Numbered from the stretch's first letter, positions 54,052 through 63,156 are shown. The stretch: 64,000 bases of DNA from Roseomonas sp. KE0001 (GCF_016107285.1 NZ_RCVQ01000002.1:310001-374000), one strand, 5' to 3'. Translations and numbers: made by a program. Notes: a model not told the origin generated them from the sequence alone.

Positions 54052-55133
54052 CCGGCGGGGCGCCGTTGCGCGTCGCCCAGGTCATGGCCGGCGCGGCGAT
54101 GGGCGGCGCCGAGGGCTTCTACGAGCGGCTGACGCTCGCGCTGCACGGCGCCGGGGACGCGGTGCTGCCGGTGATCCGCCGCGATCCGGCGCGGGCCGCG
54201 CGGCTGACGGTCCAGGGCCTGACACCCTTGCAGCTCCGCTTCGGCAACTGGTGGCTCGACTGGATGACGCGGCCGCGCCTGCGCCTCGCCCTGCGCGGTT
54301 TCGCGCCGCGGGTCGTGGTCTCCTGGATGAACCGGGGCACCCGCTTCACCCCGCGCGGCCCCTGGACCCTGGTCGGCCGGCTCGGCGGCTACTACGACCT
54401 GAGGTACTACCGCCATTGCGACCATCTGGTGGGCAACACGCGGGACCTGGCGCGCTGGATCGCGGCGCAGGGCTGGCCGGCGGAGCGGGTGCACTACCTG
54501 CCGAATTTCGTCGACGACATGCGCGGCGCCCTGCCGGCGGAGCTGGACCTGCCGCCACAGCGGCCGCGCCTCCTGGCACTCGGCCGGCTGCACCGCAACA
54601 AGGGCTTCGATATCCTGCTGCGCGCCCTGCCGGAGGTGCCCGGCGCGGTGCTGGCGATCGCCGGGGAGGGGCCGGAGCGGGCGGCGCTGGAGTCGCTGGC
54701 GCGGGAGCTGGGCGTGGCCGGGCGGGTGCGCTTCCTGGGCTGGCGGCAGGATGCCGGGGCGCTGCTCGCCGCCTGCGACGTCTTCGTCTGTTCCTCCCGC
54801 CACGAGCCGCTGGGGAACATGGTGCTGGAGGCCTGGAGCGCCGGCCGGCCGGTGGTGGCGGTGGCCGCGCAGGGCCCCTCCGAGCTGATCCGCGAGGGCG
54901 AGACCGGCCTGCTGGTGCCGAAGGAATCGCCCGCCGCCCTGGGCCGCGCCATCGCCGGCCTGCTGGCCGATCCCGGCCGCCGCGCCGCGCTGGCCGAGGC
55001 CGGCCGCGCCGCCTATGACGCGGACTTCGCCGCGGCGCCCGTGCTTGCGCGATGGCGCGGCTTCCTGCAACAGGTGGAGCGGCGGCCGGCCTCCGGCGCC
55101 GCGCCCGCGCGACCGGATGCCCCGGCGGGGTGA
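54048..55133 (+). CDS. Glycosyltransferase family 4
   Basis: A 361-residue GT-B retaining glycosyltransferase. The acceptor half opens VAQVMAGAAMGGAEGFYERL. The donor half has LLALGRLHRNKGFDILLRAL, VRFLGWRQDAGALLAACDVF and the E-x7-E motif in SSRHEPLGNMVLEAWSAGRP. Its start overlaps the GT9 stop by 4 bp and asnB follows 19 bp after it, so the three genes are one unit. Sugar specificity is unknown. Confidence 0.9.
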   Translation: MTGGAPLRVAQVMAGAAMGGAEGFYERLTLALHGAGDAVLPVIRRDPARAARLTVQGLTPLQLRFGNWWLDWMTRPRLRLALRGFAPRVVVSWMNRGTRFTPRGPWTLVGRLGGYYDLRYYRHCDHLVGNTRDLARWIAAQGWPAERVHYLPNFVDDMRGALPAELDLPPQRPRLLALGRLHRNKGFDILLRALPEVPGAVLAIAGEGPERAALESLARELGVAGRVRFLGWRQDAGALLAACDVFVCSSRHEPLGNMVLEAWSAGRPVVAVAAQGPSELIREGETGLLVPKESPAALGRAIAGLLADPGRRAALAEAGRAAYDADFAAAPVLARWRGFLQQVERRPASGAAPARPDAPAG

Positions 55134-55152
55134 CGACGAAACGGGGATCCCT

Positions 55153-56913
55153 ATGTGTGGCATTGCCGGCCTGATCCTGAAGCCGGGACATGTCCCGGAC
55201 GCGGCCCTGCTGCAGCGGCTGACGGCGGCGCTGGCGCATCGCGGCCCGGACGGGGCGGGGCATCACGTCGCCGCCAATGTGGCGCTGGCGCATACCCGGC
55301 TCGCCATCATCGACCTGGCGACCGGCGACCAGCCGCTCTTCGCCGGGCCGGCGGCGCTGGTCGGCAACGGCGAGATCTACAACTACCGCGAACTGCGCGA
55401 CGAGAACGCCCTGGTTTGCGCCACCGGCAGCGACTGCGAGCCGCCGCTGCACCTCTTCCGCCGGGACGGGATGGCCTTCGCCGAGGGGCTGCGCGGCATG
55501 TACGCCCTGGCCATCCATGACCGCGCGGCGCGGCAGGTGGTGCTGGCGCGCGATCCCTTCGGCATCAAGCCGCTCTACACCGCCGAGGCGATGGGCGGCA
55601 TCGCCTTCGCCTCCGAGCCGCAGGCGCTGATCGCCGCCGGGCTGGTGGCGCCGCGGCTGCGCGCCGAGGCGCGGAACGAGCTTCTCCAGATGCAGTTCAC
55701 CACCGGCGCCGAGACCATCTTCGAGGGCATTCACCGGGTGCTGCCGGGCGAGACCATCGCCATCGCCGAGGGGCGCGTGCTGGAGCGCCGCCTCCGCCCC
55801 GCCCTGCCGGAAGGCGGGCCCGAGGCGATCGGCGAGGCCGAGGCGCTGGCGCGCTTCGACGCCGCCTTCCAGGACAGCGTGGCGCTGCACCAGCGGAGCG
55901 ACGTGCCCTACGGCATGTTCCTCTCCGGCGGCACCGACAGCGCCGCCGTGCTGGCGATGATGGCGCGGCTGAACACCGCGCCGGTCACCGCCTTCACCGC
56001 CGGCTTCGACGTGAAGGGCGCGGCCGACGAGCGCGAGCGCGCCGCCGGCCTGGCCCGCGCCGCCGGCGCGCGGCACCGGACGGTGATGGTGGGCGAGGCC
56101 GATGTCTGGCGTCACCTGCCGGAGATCGTCGCCGGGATGGACGACCCGGCGGCCGACTACGCCATCATCCCGACATGGTTCCTGGCGCGCCGGGCGCGGC
56201 AGGAGGTGAAGGTGGTGCTCTCCGGCGAGGGCGGCGACGAGATCCTGGGCGGCTACGGCCGCTACCGCGCCGCCATGCGGCCCTGGTGGCTGGGCGGCAA
56301 GGCGCCGCGCACCCGGGGCGCCTTCGACCGGCTGGACGTGCTGCGCCGGCCGCCGACCGGCTGGCGGGACGGCATCGCCGCCGCCGAGGCCGCCGCCGCC
56401 CTGCCGGGCCGCAGCCGGCTGATGGCGGCGCAGGCGCTCGACATCGCCGACTGGCTGCCCAACGACCTGCTGCTGAAGCTCGACCGCTGCCTGATGGCGC
56501 ATGGCGTCGAGGGCCGCACCCCCTTCCTCGATCCCGGTGTCGCCGAGGCCTGCTTCCGCCTGCCGGATGGGCTGAAGGTGCGCAAGGGGGCCGGCAAGTG
56601 GCTGCTGCGCGAATGGCTGGCGCGGCACTTCCCGGCCGCCAAGCCGCACCGGCCGAAGCAGGGCTTCACCGTGCCGGTCGGCGCCTGGATCGCCGGCGCG
56701 GCGGAGCGGCTGGGGCCGCTGGTGGCGGCGCAGCCGGGCGTGGAGGAGATCGCCCGGCCCGAGAAGGTGGTGGCGCTGTTCCGGGCGGCGGCCGGCAAGC
56801 GCGAGGGCTTCGCCGCCTGGCACCTGCTGTTCCACGCGCTCTGGCACCGCCGGCATGTGGAGGGCATCGTGCCGCGGGGCGAGGACACCTTCGAATACCT
56901 GGCGGCGCGGTAG
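55153..56913 (+). CDS. asnB: Asparagine synthase (glutamine-hydrolysing) family protein
   Basis: A 586-residue class B amidotransferase. The N-terminal glutaminase domain begins MCGIAGLI (nucleophile Cys2), with HRGPDGAG, LAIIDLATGDQPL and GNGEIYNYRELR. The synthetase domain has the PP-loop FLSGGTDSAAVLA, LSGEGGDEILGGYGRY and VEGRTPFLDP. It may make free asparagine. Being third in a glycosyltransferase operon, it may instead amidate a surface-glycan component, as proposed for similar genes in LPS clusters. Start at ATG 55153. Confidence 0.9.
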   Translation: MCGIAGLILKPGHVPDAALLQRLTAALAHRGPDGAGHHVAANVALAHTRLAIIDLATGDQPLFAGPAALVGNGEIYNYRELRDENALVCATGSDCEPPLHLFRRDGMAFAEGLRGMYALAIHDRAARQVVLARDPFGIKPLYTAEAMGGIAFASEPQALIAAGLVAPRLRAEARNELLQMQFTTGAETIFEGIHRVLPGETIAIAEGRVLERRLRPALPEGGPEAIGEAEALARFDAAFQDSVALHQRSDVPYGMFLSGGTDSAAVLAMMARLNTAPVTAFTAGFDVKGAADERERAAGLARAAGARHRTVMVGEADVWRHLPEIVAGMDDPAADYAIIPTWFLARRARQEVKVVLSGEGGDEILGGYGRYRAAMRPWWLGGKAPRTRGAFDRLDVLRRPPTGWRDGIAAAEAAAALPGRSRLMAAQALDIADWLPNDLLLKLDRCLMAHGVEGRTPFLDPGVAEACFRLPDGLKVRKGAGKWLLREWLARHFPAAKPHRPKQGFTVPVGAWIAGAAERLGPLVAAQPGVEEIARPEKVVALFRAAAGKREGFAAWHLLFHALWHRRHVEGIVPRGEDTFEYLAAR

Positions 56914-56935
56914 CGGCGCCCCGGTAGCGGCGGCC

Positions 56936-58270
56936 TCAGTCCTCGACGAAGGGGTTCTTGCCGCCGCGCGCGTGCAGCCGGACCGGAACGCCGGGCATGT
57001 CGAAGGCCTCGCGGAAGCTGTTCACCAGATAGCGGCGATAGTCCTCCGGCAGGTCCTCGGCCCGCGGGCCGAAGACCGCGAGCGTGGGCGGCCGCGCCTT
57101 GGGCATGGTGGCGTAGCGCAGCTTGATGCGGCGGCCATCGGCCAGCGGCGGCGTGTGGCGGGCGACGGCGGCCTCGAACCAGCGGTTCAGCTCGCCGGTC
57201 GGGATGCGCCGGTTCCAGCGCTCCATCACCTCGCGCACCGCCGGCATCAGCCGGTTCACGCCCTTGCCGGTCATGGCCGAGAGCGGCACGACGCTGATGC
57301 CCTTGAGCTGCGCCAGGGAGGCGGTGAGCACGTCGTCCAGCGCGCGGCGGTTGGCCGGGCGGTCCTCCACCGCGTCCCACTTGTTGAGGGCGATGACCAC
57401 GGCGCGGCCCTCGCGCTCGGCCAGCCGGGCGATGCGGAGGTCCTGCTCGTCCATCCCCAGCAGGGCGTCGAGCACCAGCACCGCCACCTCGGCCTCCTTC
57501 AGCGCGCCGATGGTGGCGCCGACCGACATCTGCTCCAGGCTCTCGCTGATGCGCGCCTTCTTGCGCATCCCGGCGGTGTCGACGAGGCGGACGCGGCCCA
57601 CCTCGTCCTCCCATTCCACCGCCACGGCGTCGCGGGTCAGGCCGGGCTCGGGGCCGGTGATCATCCGCTCCTCGCCCAGCAGGGCGTTCAGCAGGGTGGA
57701 CTTGCCGGCGTTCGGGCGGCCGACGATGGCCAGCCGGAGCGGCCGCTCACGGTCGCGCGCCTCGGGGTCCTCCTCCTCCGGCAGCATGGCGGCGGCGGTG
57801 GTGTAGAGGTCGGCGATGCCCTCGCCATGCTCGGCCGAGATCGCCACGGGGTCGCCGAGGCCCAGCTCGTAGGCCTCCATCGCCGCCAGGCCGCCGCCGC
57901 GCCCCTCGGTCTTGTTGGCGACCAGCAGCACCGGCGCCGGCTGGCGGCGCAGCCAGGCGGCGAAGGCGCGGTCGGAGGGGGTGAGCCCCGCCCGCGCGTC
58001 GATGACGAAGAGCACCAGATCGGCCTGCCGCACCGCGACCTCGGAGCTGGCGCGCATGCGGCCGGCGACGGTGTCGGGCGGCGCCTCCTCCAGCCCGGCG
58101 GTGTCGAGCAGCAGCACGTCGCGGCCGCCGAGCCGCGCCACGACCTCCTTGCGGTCACGGGTGACGCCGGGCGTGTCGTCCACGAGGGCCAGCCGGCGGC
58201 CGGCGAGGCGGTTGAACAGCGTGGACTTGCCGACGTTGGGCCGGCCGATGATCGCGATACGGGGGAGCAT
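56936..58270 (-). CDS. der: GTPase Der (EngA)
   Basis: A 444-residue double-GTPase acting in 50S subunit maturation. The two G domains carry GRPNVGKSTLFNRL (about 9-22) and GRPNAGKSTLLNAL (about 184), with DTPGVTRDR, DTAGLEE, DTAGMRKKARI and NKWDAVE. The C-terminal KH-like domain ends with PVRLHARGGKNPF. The start is ATG 58270. In many proteobacteria it directly follows bamB; here about 2.2 kb separates them. Confidence 0.96.
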   Translation of the reverse strand: MLPRIAIIGRPNVGKSTLFNRLAGRRLALVDDTPGVTRDRKEVVARLGGRDVLLLDTAGLEEAPPDTVAGRMRASSEVAVRQADLVLFVIDARAGLTPSDRAFAAWLRRQPAPVLLVANKTEGRGGGLAAMEAYELGLGDPVAISAEHGEGIADLYTTAAAMLPEEEDPEARDRERPLRLAIVGRPNAGKSTLLNALLGEERMITGPEPGLTRDAVAVEWEDEVGRVRLVDTAGMRKKARISESLEQMSVGATIGALKEAEVAVLVLDALLGMDEQDLRIARLAEREGRAVVIALNKWDAVEDRPANRRALDDVLTASLAQLKGISVVPLSAMTGKGVNRLMPAVREVMERWNRRIPTGELNRWFEAAVARHTPPLADGRRIKLRYATMPKARPPTLAVFGPRAEDLPEDYRRYLVNSFREAFDMPGVPVRLHARGGKNPFVED

Positions 58271-58427
58271 GATGCGCGGGGCTTTAGCCCGGAACGGGGT
58301 CGGGGGGAAAGGAATCCCTCCGTCCCGCGGCGAGAAGGGCCAGGCGCGGGGGCCATCCGGCCATCTGGCGAAGAGAAGCGGCGGCTGGCATCCTGCGGGC
58401 AAAACAATTCCGAGGAGCCTCCAGGAG

Positions 58428-59402
58428 ATGACCCCGACCCGCCGCCTGCTGCTCGGCGCCGCGCCAGCCGCCCTGCTCCCGCTCGCCATGCCGCGCCTGG
58501 CCCGGGCCCAGGGGAACAGCATCACCCTGCTGGTGCCGACCGCCCCGGGCGGCAGCACCGACTTCGCGGGGCGCCTGCTGGCCGAGCCATTGTCGCGCCG
58601 CCTGGGCCAGCCCGTGGTGGTGGAGAACCGCGGTGGCGCCAATGGCGCGCTGGCCACCGGGGCGGTGGCCCGGGCCCAGCCGGACGGCGCCACGCTGCTG
58701 GTCCAGTACGCGGGCTATCACGTCGGCACCCCGGCCATCATTCCGGACCTCGGCTATGACGTGGTGAAGGACTTCACGCCGCTCAGCCTGCTGATGGAGG
58801 CGCCGCAGGCGGTCTTCACGCATCCTTCCGTCCCGGCGAAGGACATGGCGGAGCTGGTGGCCCATGCCAAGGCGCATCCCGGCCAGCTCAACTACGCCTC
58901 GGCCGGCAATGGCTCGATCCAGCACCTGGGCACCGAGCTGCTGAAGCAGCGCGAGGGGATCGAGATGACCCATGTCTCCTATCGCGGCACCGGGCCGGCG
59001 ATCCAGGACCTGATCGCGGGCCGGGTGCAGGTCTTCCTGACCACCCCGCCGCCGCTGATGCCCTTCGTGCGCGAGGGCAAGCTCCGCGCCCTGGCCATCG
59101 CCGCCGAGACGCGCCATCCCGCCCTGCCGGAGGTGCCGACCATGGCCGAGGCCGGCCTGCCGGGCTTCCTCAGCCTGGCCTGGTTCGCCGTCTTCGCCCC
59201 GGCCCGGCTGCCGGAGGACAAGGCGCGCCGGCTGGTCGGGGCGATCGAGGCGGTGACGCAGGAGCCGGACTACCAGCGGCGCGTGACGGAGCAGGGCGGC
59301 TTCGTCCGCCGCCAGAGCGGCGCCGAGCTGGGCCACCGGGTCGAGGAGGAGCTGGCGGAATGGCGCCGGGTGGCGCGCGAGGCGGGCATCAAGGCCGAGT
59401 AA
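58428..59402 (+). CDS. Tripartite tricarboxylate transporter substrate-binding protein (Bug/TctC family)
   Basis: A 324-residue periplasmic receptor. The Tat-like signal (TRRLLLGAAPAALLPLA) is followed by the family pattern ITLLVPTAPGGSTDFAGRLLAE, VVVENRGGANGALATGAVA, LNYASAGNGSIQHL and HVSYRGTGPAIQDLIAGRV (read in pieces). Bug proteins bind carboxylates. No TctA/TctB membrane components are nearby, so it is an orphan receptor, common in Acetobacteraceae and Burkholderiales. AGGAG lies directly before the ATG. Confidence 0.93.
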   Translation: MTPTRRLLLGAAPAALLPLAMPRLARAQGNSITLLVPTAPGGSTDFAGRLLAEPLSRRLGQPVVVENRGGANGALATGAVARAQPDGATLLVQYAGYHVGTPAIIPDLGYDVVKDFTPLSLLMEAPQAVFTHPSVPAKDMAELVAHAKAHPGQLNYASAGNGSIQHLGTELLKQREGIEMTHVSYRGTGPAIQDLIAGRVQVFLTTPPPLMPFVREGKLRALAIAAETRHPALPEVPTMAEAGLPGFLSLAWFAVFAPARLPEDKARRLVGAIEAVTQEPDYQRRVTEQGGFVRRQSGAELGHRVEEELAEWRRVAREAGIKAE

Positions 59403-59426
59403 GGCGGGGCCGGCCGCGCCCCGCCT
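59402..59426. terminator. Hairpin between the convergent Bug and RTX genes
   Basis: AGGCGGGGC (59402-59410) pairs with GCCCCGCCT (59418-59426), overlapping the last base of the TAA stop. There is no U-tract; a bidirectional terminator is possible. Confidence 0.35.
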
Positions 59427-59447
59427 CGGCCCCCCCGCCTCATGCCG

Positions 59448-60383
59448 TCAGTTCCAGAGATCGGAGCGCGGCGGCACCACCTCGTCATCGACGCGCAGCT
59501 GCAGCCGCTCGAAGCCGCGCACCAGCGTGCCGGTGGATTCGAAGGTGAAGGCGGCGCCCCAGCCGGCCTGCGGCGTCGCCAGGAAGTCGCGGAAGGCGAG
59601 GATCTCGGCCTTGTGGGCGGCGAACTGCGCGCCGGTGAGGTCGAGGATGAAGAGGTCATGGCCCGACTGGCCGTCGAACAGCGCCCGGCCCTCGGCCAGG
59701 GTGTAGGTCAGGCGGTCGTCGCCGTCGCCGGCATAGACGGTGTCGTTGCCGCCGAGCCGGGCGATGATCCGGTCATCGCCGGAATCGCCGGTGATGAAGT
59801 CGTCGCCCAGACCGCCATTGATCTGGTCGTCGCCGGCGCCGCCATGGATGCGGTCATTGCCGTCGCCGGCGTTGATCGTGTCGTCGCCGTCGTCGCCGGT
59901 GATGAAATCGTCGCCCTGGCCGGCGGTGAGGGTGTCGTGCCCGCCGCCGCCGTGGAGGGTGTCGTCGCCCTGGCCGGCGCTGATCGTGTCGTCGCCCTCG
60001 CCGCCGGTGATGAAGTCCTGGCCCCGGCCGGTGCGGATGACATCATGGCCGGTGCCGCCATGCACCGTGGAGGGGCCGGTGGCGCCGCTGAAGTTGATGT
60101 CGTCATCCCCCTCGTCGCCGGTGGCGAAGTTCCGCCCGCTGCCGGAGGCGTGGAGGATGTCGTTGCCGGCGCCGCCGAAGAGGCTGTTGTTGCCGTCGCC
60201 GCCGAGCAGGGTGTCGTCCCCTTCGCCGCCGCCGAGGCTGTCATCGCCCGCGCCGCCGAAAATCCAGTCATGGCCGCCGCCCGCCCAGACGCTGTCGGCG
60301 CCGACGGTGCCCCAGACCTCATCGGCGGCGCCGGTGGTCTGCCAGGCATAGACGCCGGGCGTGCCAAGGATGAGCTTCACCAT
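59448..60383 (-). CDS. RTX calcium-binding repeat protein
   Basis: A 311-residue acidic protein built mostly of GGxGxDxhx nonapeptides. One block spans about 37-78 (GGAGDDSLGGGEGDDTLLGG). A longer one spans about 105-215 (GGEGDDTISAGQGDDTLHGG and onward). These form Ca2+-binding beta-rolls. There is no N-terminal signal peptide; the non-repeat C-terminus (about 225-311) fits a type I secretion signal region. No type I secretion genes are in the window and no enzymatic domain is seen. The GGAAGG ribosome site and AT-rich promoter are its own. Confidence 0.9.
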   Translation of the reverse strand: MVKLILGTPGVYAWQTTGAADEVWGTVGADSVWAGGGHDWIFGGAGDDSLGGGEGDDTLLGGDGNNSLFGGAGNDILHASGSGRNFATGDEGDDDINFSGATGPSTVHGGTGHDVIRTGRGQDFITGGEGDDTISAGQGDDTLHGGGGHDTLTAGQGDDFITGDDGDDTINAGDGNDRIHGGAGDDQINGGLGDDFITGDSGDDRIIARLGGNDTVYAGDGDDRLTYTLAEGRALFDGQSGHDLFILDLTGAQFAAHKAEILAFRDFLATPQAGWGAAFTFESTGTLVRGFERLQLRVDDEVVPPRSDLWN

Positions 60384-60413
60384 GTCGAGACCTTCCGGAA
60401 GAGGAACGTCTCG

Positions 60414-60441
60414 ATAATGAGATTATTTTACGACTTGTAAA
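60414..60441 (-). promoter_or_regulatory. Candidate promoter of the RTX gene
   Basis: Minus-strand TTTACA (60441-60436), a 16-bp spacer and CATTAT (60419-60414) lie in a strongly AT-rich patch (60409-60455) unlike the flanking genes. Start would be near 60407, giving a short leader to the ATG at 60383. Confidence 0.45.
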
Positions 60442-60459
60442 CGATTTTCTGCTGCTATC

Positions 60460-60488
60460 CGCCGCGGGACCCTGTGGGCCCCGCGGCG
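60460..60488 (-). terminator. Hairpin after bamB
   Basis: CGCCGCGG (60460-60467) and CCGCGGCG (60481-60488) pair around a loop that can form a further CCC/GGG step. It lies directly after the bamB stop and before the RTX promoter. It probably ends the yfgM-bamB transcript, although no clean U-tract follows. Confidence 0.5.
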
Positions 60489-60493
60489 AGGAA

Positions 60494-61831
60494 TCAGCGG
60501 AAGGCCATCAGCGTGCCGTCGTCGTCGAGCAGCAGCAGCGTGGCCTGGGCGACGGCGCCCGGCAGGGTCGCCGGGCCGCGCAGCCGCAGGCGGCCGCTGA
60601 CGGTGCCCTCGGCCGGATCGACCAGCAGCGCCTCGCCGGCGCTGGAGGGCAGGATGAGCCGCCCGCCCGCCAGGATGGGCGCCGCGAAGCTGGCCGGTTC
60701 GTCGCGCCGCTCCTGGCCCGGTGGCGGGGCGTTGAGGTCGGTGATCCAGCGGATCCGGCCATCCTCGCGGCCGAGCGCCAGCAACTCGCCGCTGGCGCCG
60801 ATTAGGAACAGCCAGTCGCCCACCGGCAGCGGCGTCTCGGTGCCGCCCACCTCGCGTTCCCAGAGGCGCCGCCCGGAGCGCAGATCGACCGCCATGGAGG
60901 TGCCGCCCATGCCCATGGCATAGACCCGCCCGTCCTGGATCACCGGCAGGCCGCGGATGCCGGTGATCTCGCCCAGCCCGCCCAGGCCCTGGCCCGCCAG
61001 GCTCTCGGACCAGAGCAGCTGGCCATCCGCCGGGCGCATCGCGACCAGCTCGCCGGAGGGGAAGCCGGCCACCAGGAAATCGTCCTGCACCGCCGGCGCC
61101 GGGAGGCCGAGCGGCACCGCCGTCGCCGCCTGGGCGCGGTAGTTCCAGAGCGCGCGCCCGTCCTCGGCCGAGAAGGCCAGGAGCTGGTTGTCGATGGTCG
61201 GCACGAAGACCCGGCCGCCCGCCACGGCCGGGGCGCCGCGCGCCGGGGCGGCGAGGCGCTTGCGCCAGCGCGGCTGCCCGTCGGCGGGGTTCAGCGCCAG
61301 AAGCTCGGCCATGCCGGTGGCGACGAAGAGCAGGCCCTGGTCGTGGCTGCAGCCGCCGCCCACGGCCCCGGTGCTGTCCTCCTCGGGCCGGGTGTCGAAG
61401 CGCCAGCGCCGCCCGCCGCCCGCCAGATCGAAGGCGGAGACAACGCCATAGGCATCGACGGTGAAGACCGTGTTCTCCGCCACCACCGGGCCGGCGGTGA
61501 TGCGCCGGCGATAGCCACTGCCGGTGCCGGCCGAGGCGCGCCAGGCTTCCGCCGGCTGCCCGGCGAGGGCCGCGTGGCCGGGGCTGTGGGCGACATTGCC
61601 GCCGGGCTGCGGCCAGTCGGCCCGGTCCGCGGCCGGGGGCAGGAGGAGCGGCTGCCCCGCCAGGGCGGGATCGGCCGCCAGCTCCCGCCGCGCTGTCAGG
61701 ATCGAGCGCCGCTCGCCCGGCAGCTTGGTCTTGGCCTCGCCGAAGAGGTCGTCGAAGGTGGAGCACCCGGCCAGCAGCCCGGCACCGCCCAACAGCGCCG
61801 TGCGGCGCGTCCAGTTCGTCCTGCCTCGCAT
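60494..61831 (-). CDS. bamB: BamB-like outer-membrane assembly lipoprotein (PQQ-type beta-propeller)
   Basis: A 445-residue lipoprotein with lipobox LLAGC (Cys at about 23) and repeated propeller blades such as VDAYGVVSAFDLAGGGRRWRF-type strands (read in pieces), GRALWNYRAQ, GQLLWSESLAG and GRRLWEREVGG. BamB is a scaffold of the BAM complex that folds outer-membrane proteins. The ATG overlaps the YfgM-like stop (TGATG). Gene order with the YfgM-like gene upstream and der further on supports the call. Confidence 0.88.
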   Translation of the reverse strand: MRGRTNWTRRTALLGGAGLLAGCSTFDDLFGEAKTKLPGERRSILTARRELAADPALAGQPLLLPPAADRADWPQPGGNVAHSPGHAALAGQPAEAWRASAGTGSGYRRRITAGPVVAENTVFTVDAYGVVSAFDLAGGGRRWRFDTRPEEDSTGAVGGGCSHDQGLLFVATGMAELLALNPADGQPRWRKRLAAPARGAPAVAGGRVFVPTIDNQLLAFSAEDGRALWNYRAQAATAVPLGLPAPAVQDDFLVAGFPSGELVAMRPADGQLLWSESLAGQGLGGLGEITGIRGLPVIQDGRVYAMGMGGTSMAVDLRSGRRLWEREVGGTETPLPVGDWLFLIGASGELLALGREDGRIRWITDLNAPPPGQERRDEPASFAAPILAGGRLILPSSAGEALLVDPAEGTVSGRLRLRGPATLPGAVAQATLLLLDDDGTLMAFR

Positions 61832-62481
61832 CAGACCCCCAATCCCGCCGCCAGACGGCCCGCCCGGTCACGCAGGCCGCGCGGGGCGGTCACGTCGTTG
61901 GCCAGGGCCTCCAGGGTACGTTTCGCTTCCGTCGTCTCGCCGCGGCGGATCGCCAGCAGCGCCTGCATCTCGCGCGCCGAGGCCTGCCAGGCGCTGTCGC
62001 GCCGCGCCAGCGGCTCCAGCCGCGCCGCCAGCGCCGCCGGGTCCTGGCTGTCCAGCCCGTGCAGCGCCCACATCAGGCTGGCCAGGTCGCGATAGATCTG
62101 TGGCGCCGCCTGATCGGCGGCCAGGGCGTCCCACAGCGCCAGGGCTTCCTCCCGCTGGCCGGTTTCCGCCTTGAGCGCGGCGGCGCGCAAGCGGGCGAGG
62201 ACCCGGTAGCCCTCCGGCGCCGTCGGGACCAGCATGGCGAAGCGGTCGGCCGCGGCCCTCAGATCGGCGCCCTGCGCCTCGGCGGCGGCGCTGGCCTGCA
62301 GGAAGACGATGGCGGCCTGATCGGCCTGCCGCTGCTGGTACCAGCGCCAGCCCTGCCAGCCGCCGATGCCGATCAGCGCGAGAAGCGCGATGCCGGCGAG
62401 AATGGCGCCATAGCGGGCGCCGAGCTGCCGGGCCCGCTCGGCCCGCAGCTCCTCCTGAACTTCGTCGAAGATATCCGGCAA
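61831..62481 (-). CDS. YfgM-like tetratricopeptide inner-membrane protein
   Basis: A 216-residue protein with a short cytoplasmic N-terminus (PDIFDEVQEELRAERARQLG), one membrane helix (about 25-45, YGAILAGIALLALIGIGGW) and a periplasmic TPR-like helical domain. YfgM works with periplasmic chaperones at the translocon. The start is placed at TTG 62481, where GAGG lies 9 nt upstream and the sequence aligns with the usual opening; an ATG at 62535 is in frame but adds unrelated residues. Confidence 0.82.
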   Translation of the reverse strand: MPDIFDEVQEELRAERARQLGARYGAILAGIALLALIGIGGWQGWRWYQQRQADQAAIVFLQASAAAEAQGADLRAAADRFAMLVPTAPEGYRVLARLRAAALKAETGQREEALALWDALAADQAAPQIYRDLASLMWALHGLDSQDPAALAARLEPLARRDSAWQASAREMQALLAIRRGETTEAKRTLEALANDVTAPRGLRDRAGRLAAGLGV

Positions 62482-62589
62482 GGTATCCGGCCTCTGTGAA
62501 AAGCGGGCCGGACCATAGCCGCAGCGGCGCGCCACGTTAAGGGGAGGCGGGCGGCGGGGCGGAATCCCCCCACCACGCGGGCCCGGCCG

Positions 62590-63156
62590 TCAGCCCAGCG
62601 GCAAGGGGTCGAAGCTCCAGGCCGTCTCGCCCGGCCGGGGCGGCGTCACCCACATCGGCAGGGCGTTGGGCGTGCGCACATTGGGCGCCAGCCCGGCCTC
62701 GGCGCGGAAGGCGCGCCAGAGCGCGCCATGCGCCACCACCAGCACCGGCCCGGGCAGGGCGAGGCAGTGGTTGATCGCCGCCACCGTCCGCTCGCGCAGG
62801 GCGGGGAAGCTCTCCGCCCCCTCGGGCGTGAAGCGGCCCTCCACCCAGTCGTCGAACCAGCCCGCCATGGGCTGGCCCTCCTGCACGCCGAAGGAGACCT
62901 CGCGCAGCGGCTCATGGATCCGCACCGGCAGGCCGAGCGCCGCCGCCACCGTCTCCGCCGTGCGGCGGGCGCGGCCGAGCGGCGAGGAGACGATGGTGGC
63001 GATGGCCTTGCCCTTCAGCGCCTCCGCCGCCCGCTCCGCCTGGGCGATGCCGACCGCGTTGAGCGGGATGTCGACGTTGCCCTGGCTCAGCCCCTGGGCG
63101 TTCCAGTCGGTCTCGCCATGGCGCAGGAACCAGAAGGCGGCGGGGGTCAGCGGCAT
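62590..63156 (-). CDS. Histidine phosphatase family protein
   Basis: A 188-residue phosphoglycerate-mutase-like phosphatase. The catalytic RHG motif is FLRHGETDWNAQG, with the second Arg/Glu region SSPLGRARRTAET and LREVSFGVQEGQ, and the late His in VVAHGALWRAF. The start overlaps the GST-like stop (TGATG). The substrate is not predictable; the related proteins act on alpha-ribazole phosphate or sugar phosphates. Confidence 0.9.
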   Translation of the reverse strand: MPLTPAAFWFLRHGETDWNAQGLSQGNVDIPLNAVGIAQAERAAEALKGKAIATIVSSPLGRARRTAETVAAALGLPVRIHEPLREVSFGVQEGQPMAGWFDDWVEGRFTPEGAESFPALRERTVAAINHCLALPGPVLVVAHGALWRAFRAEAGLAPNVRTPNALPMWVTPPRPGETAWSFDPLPLG

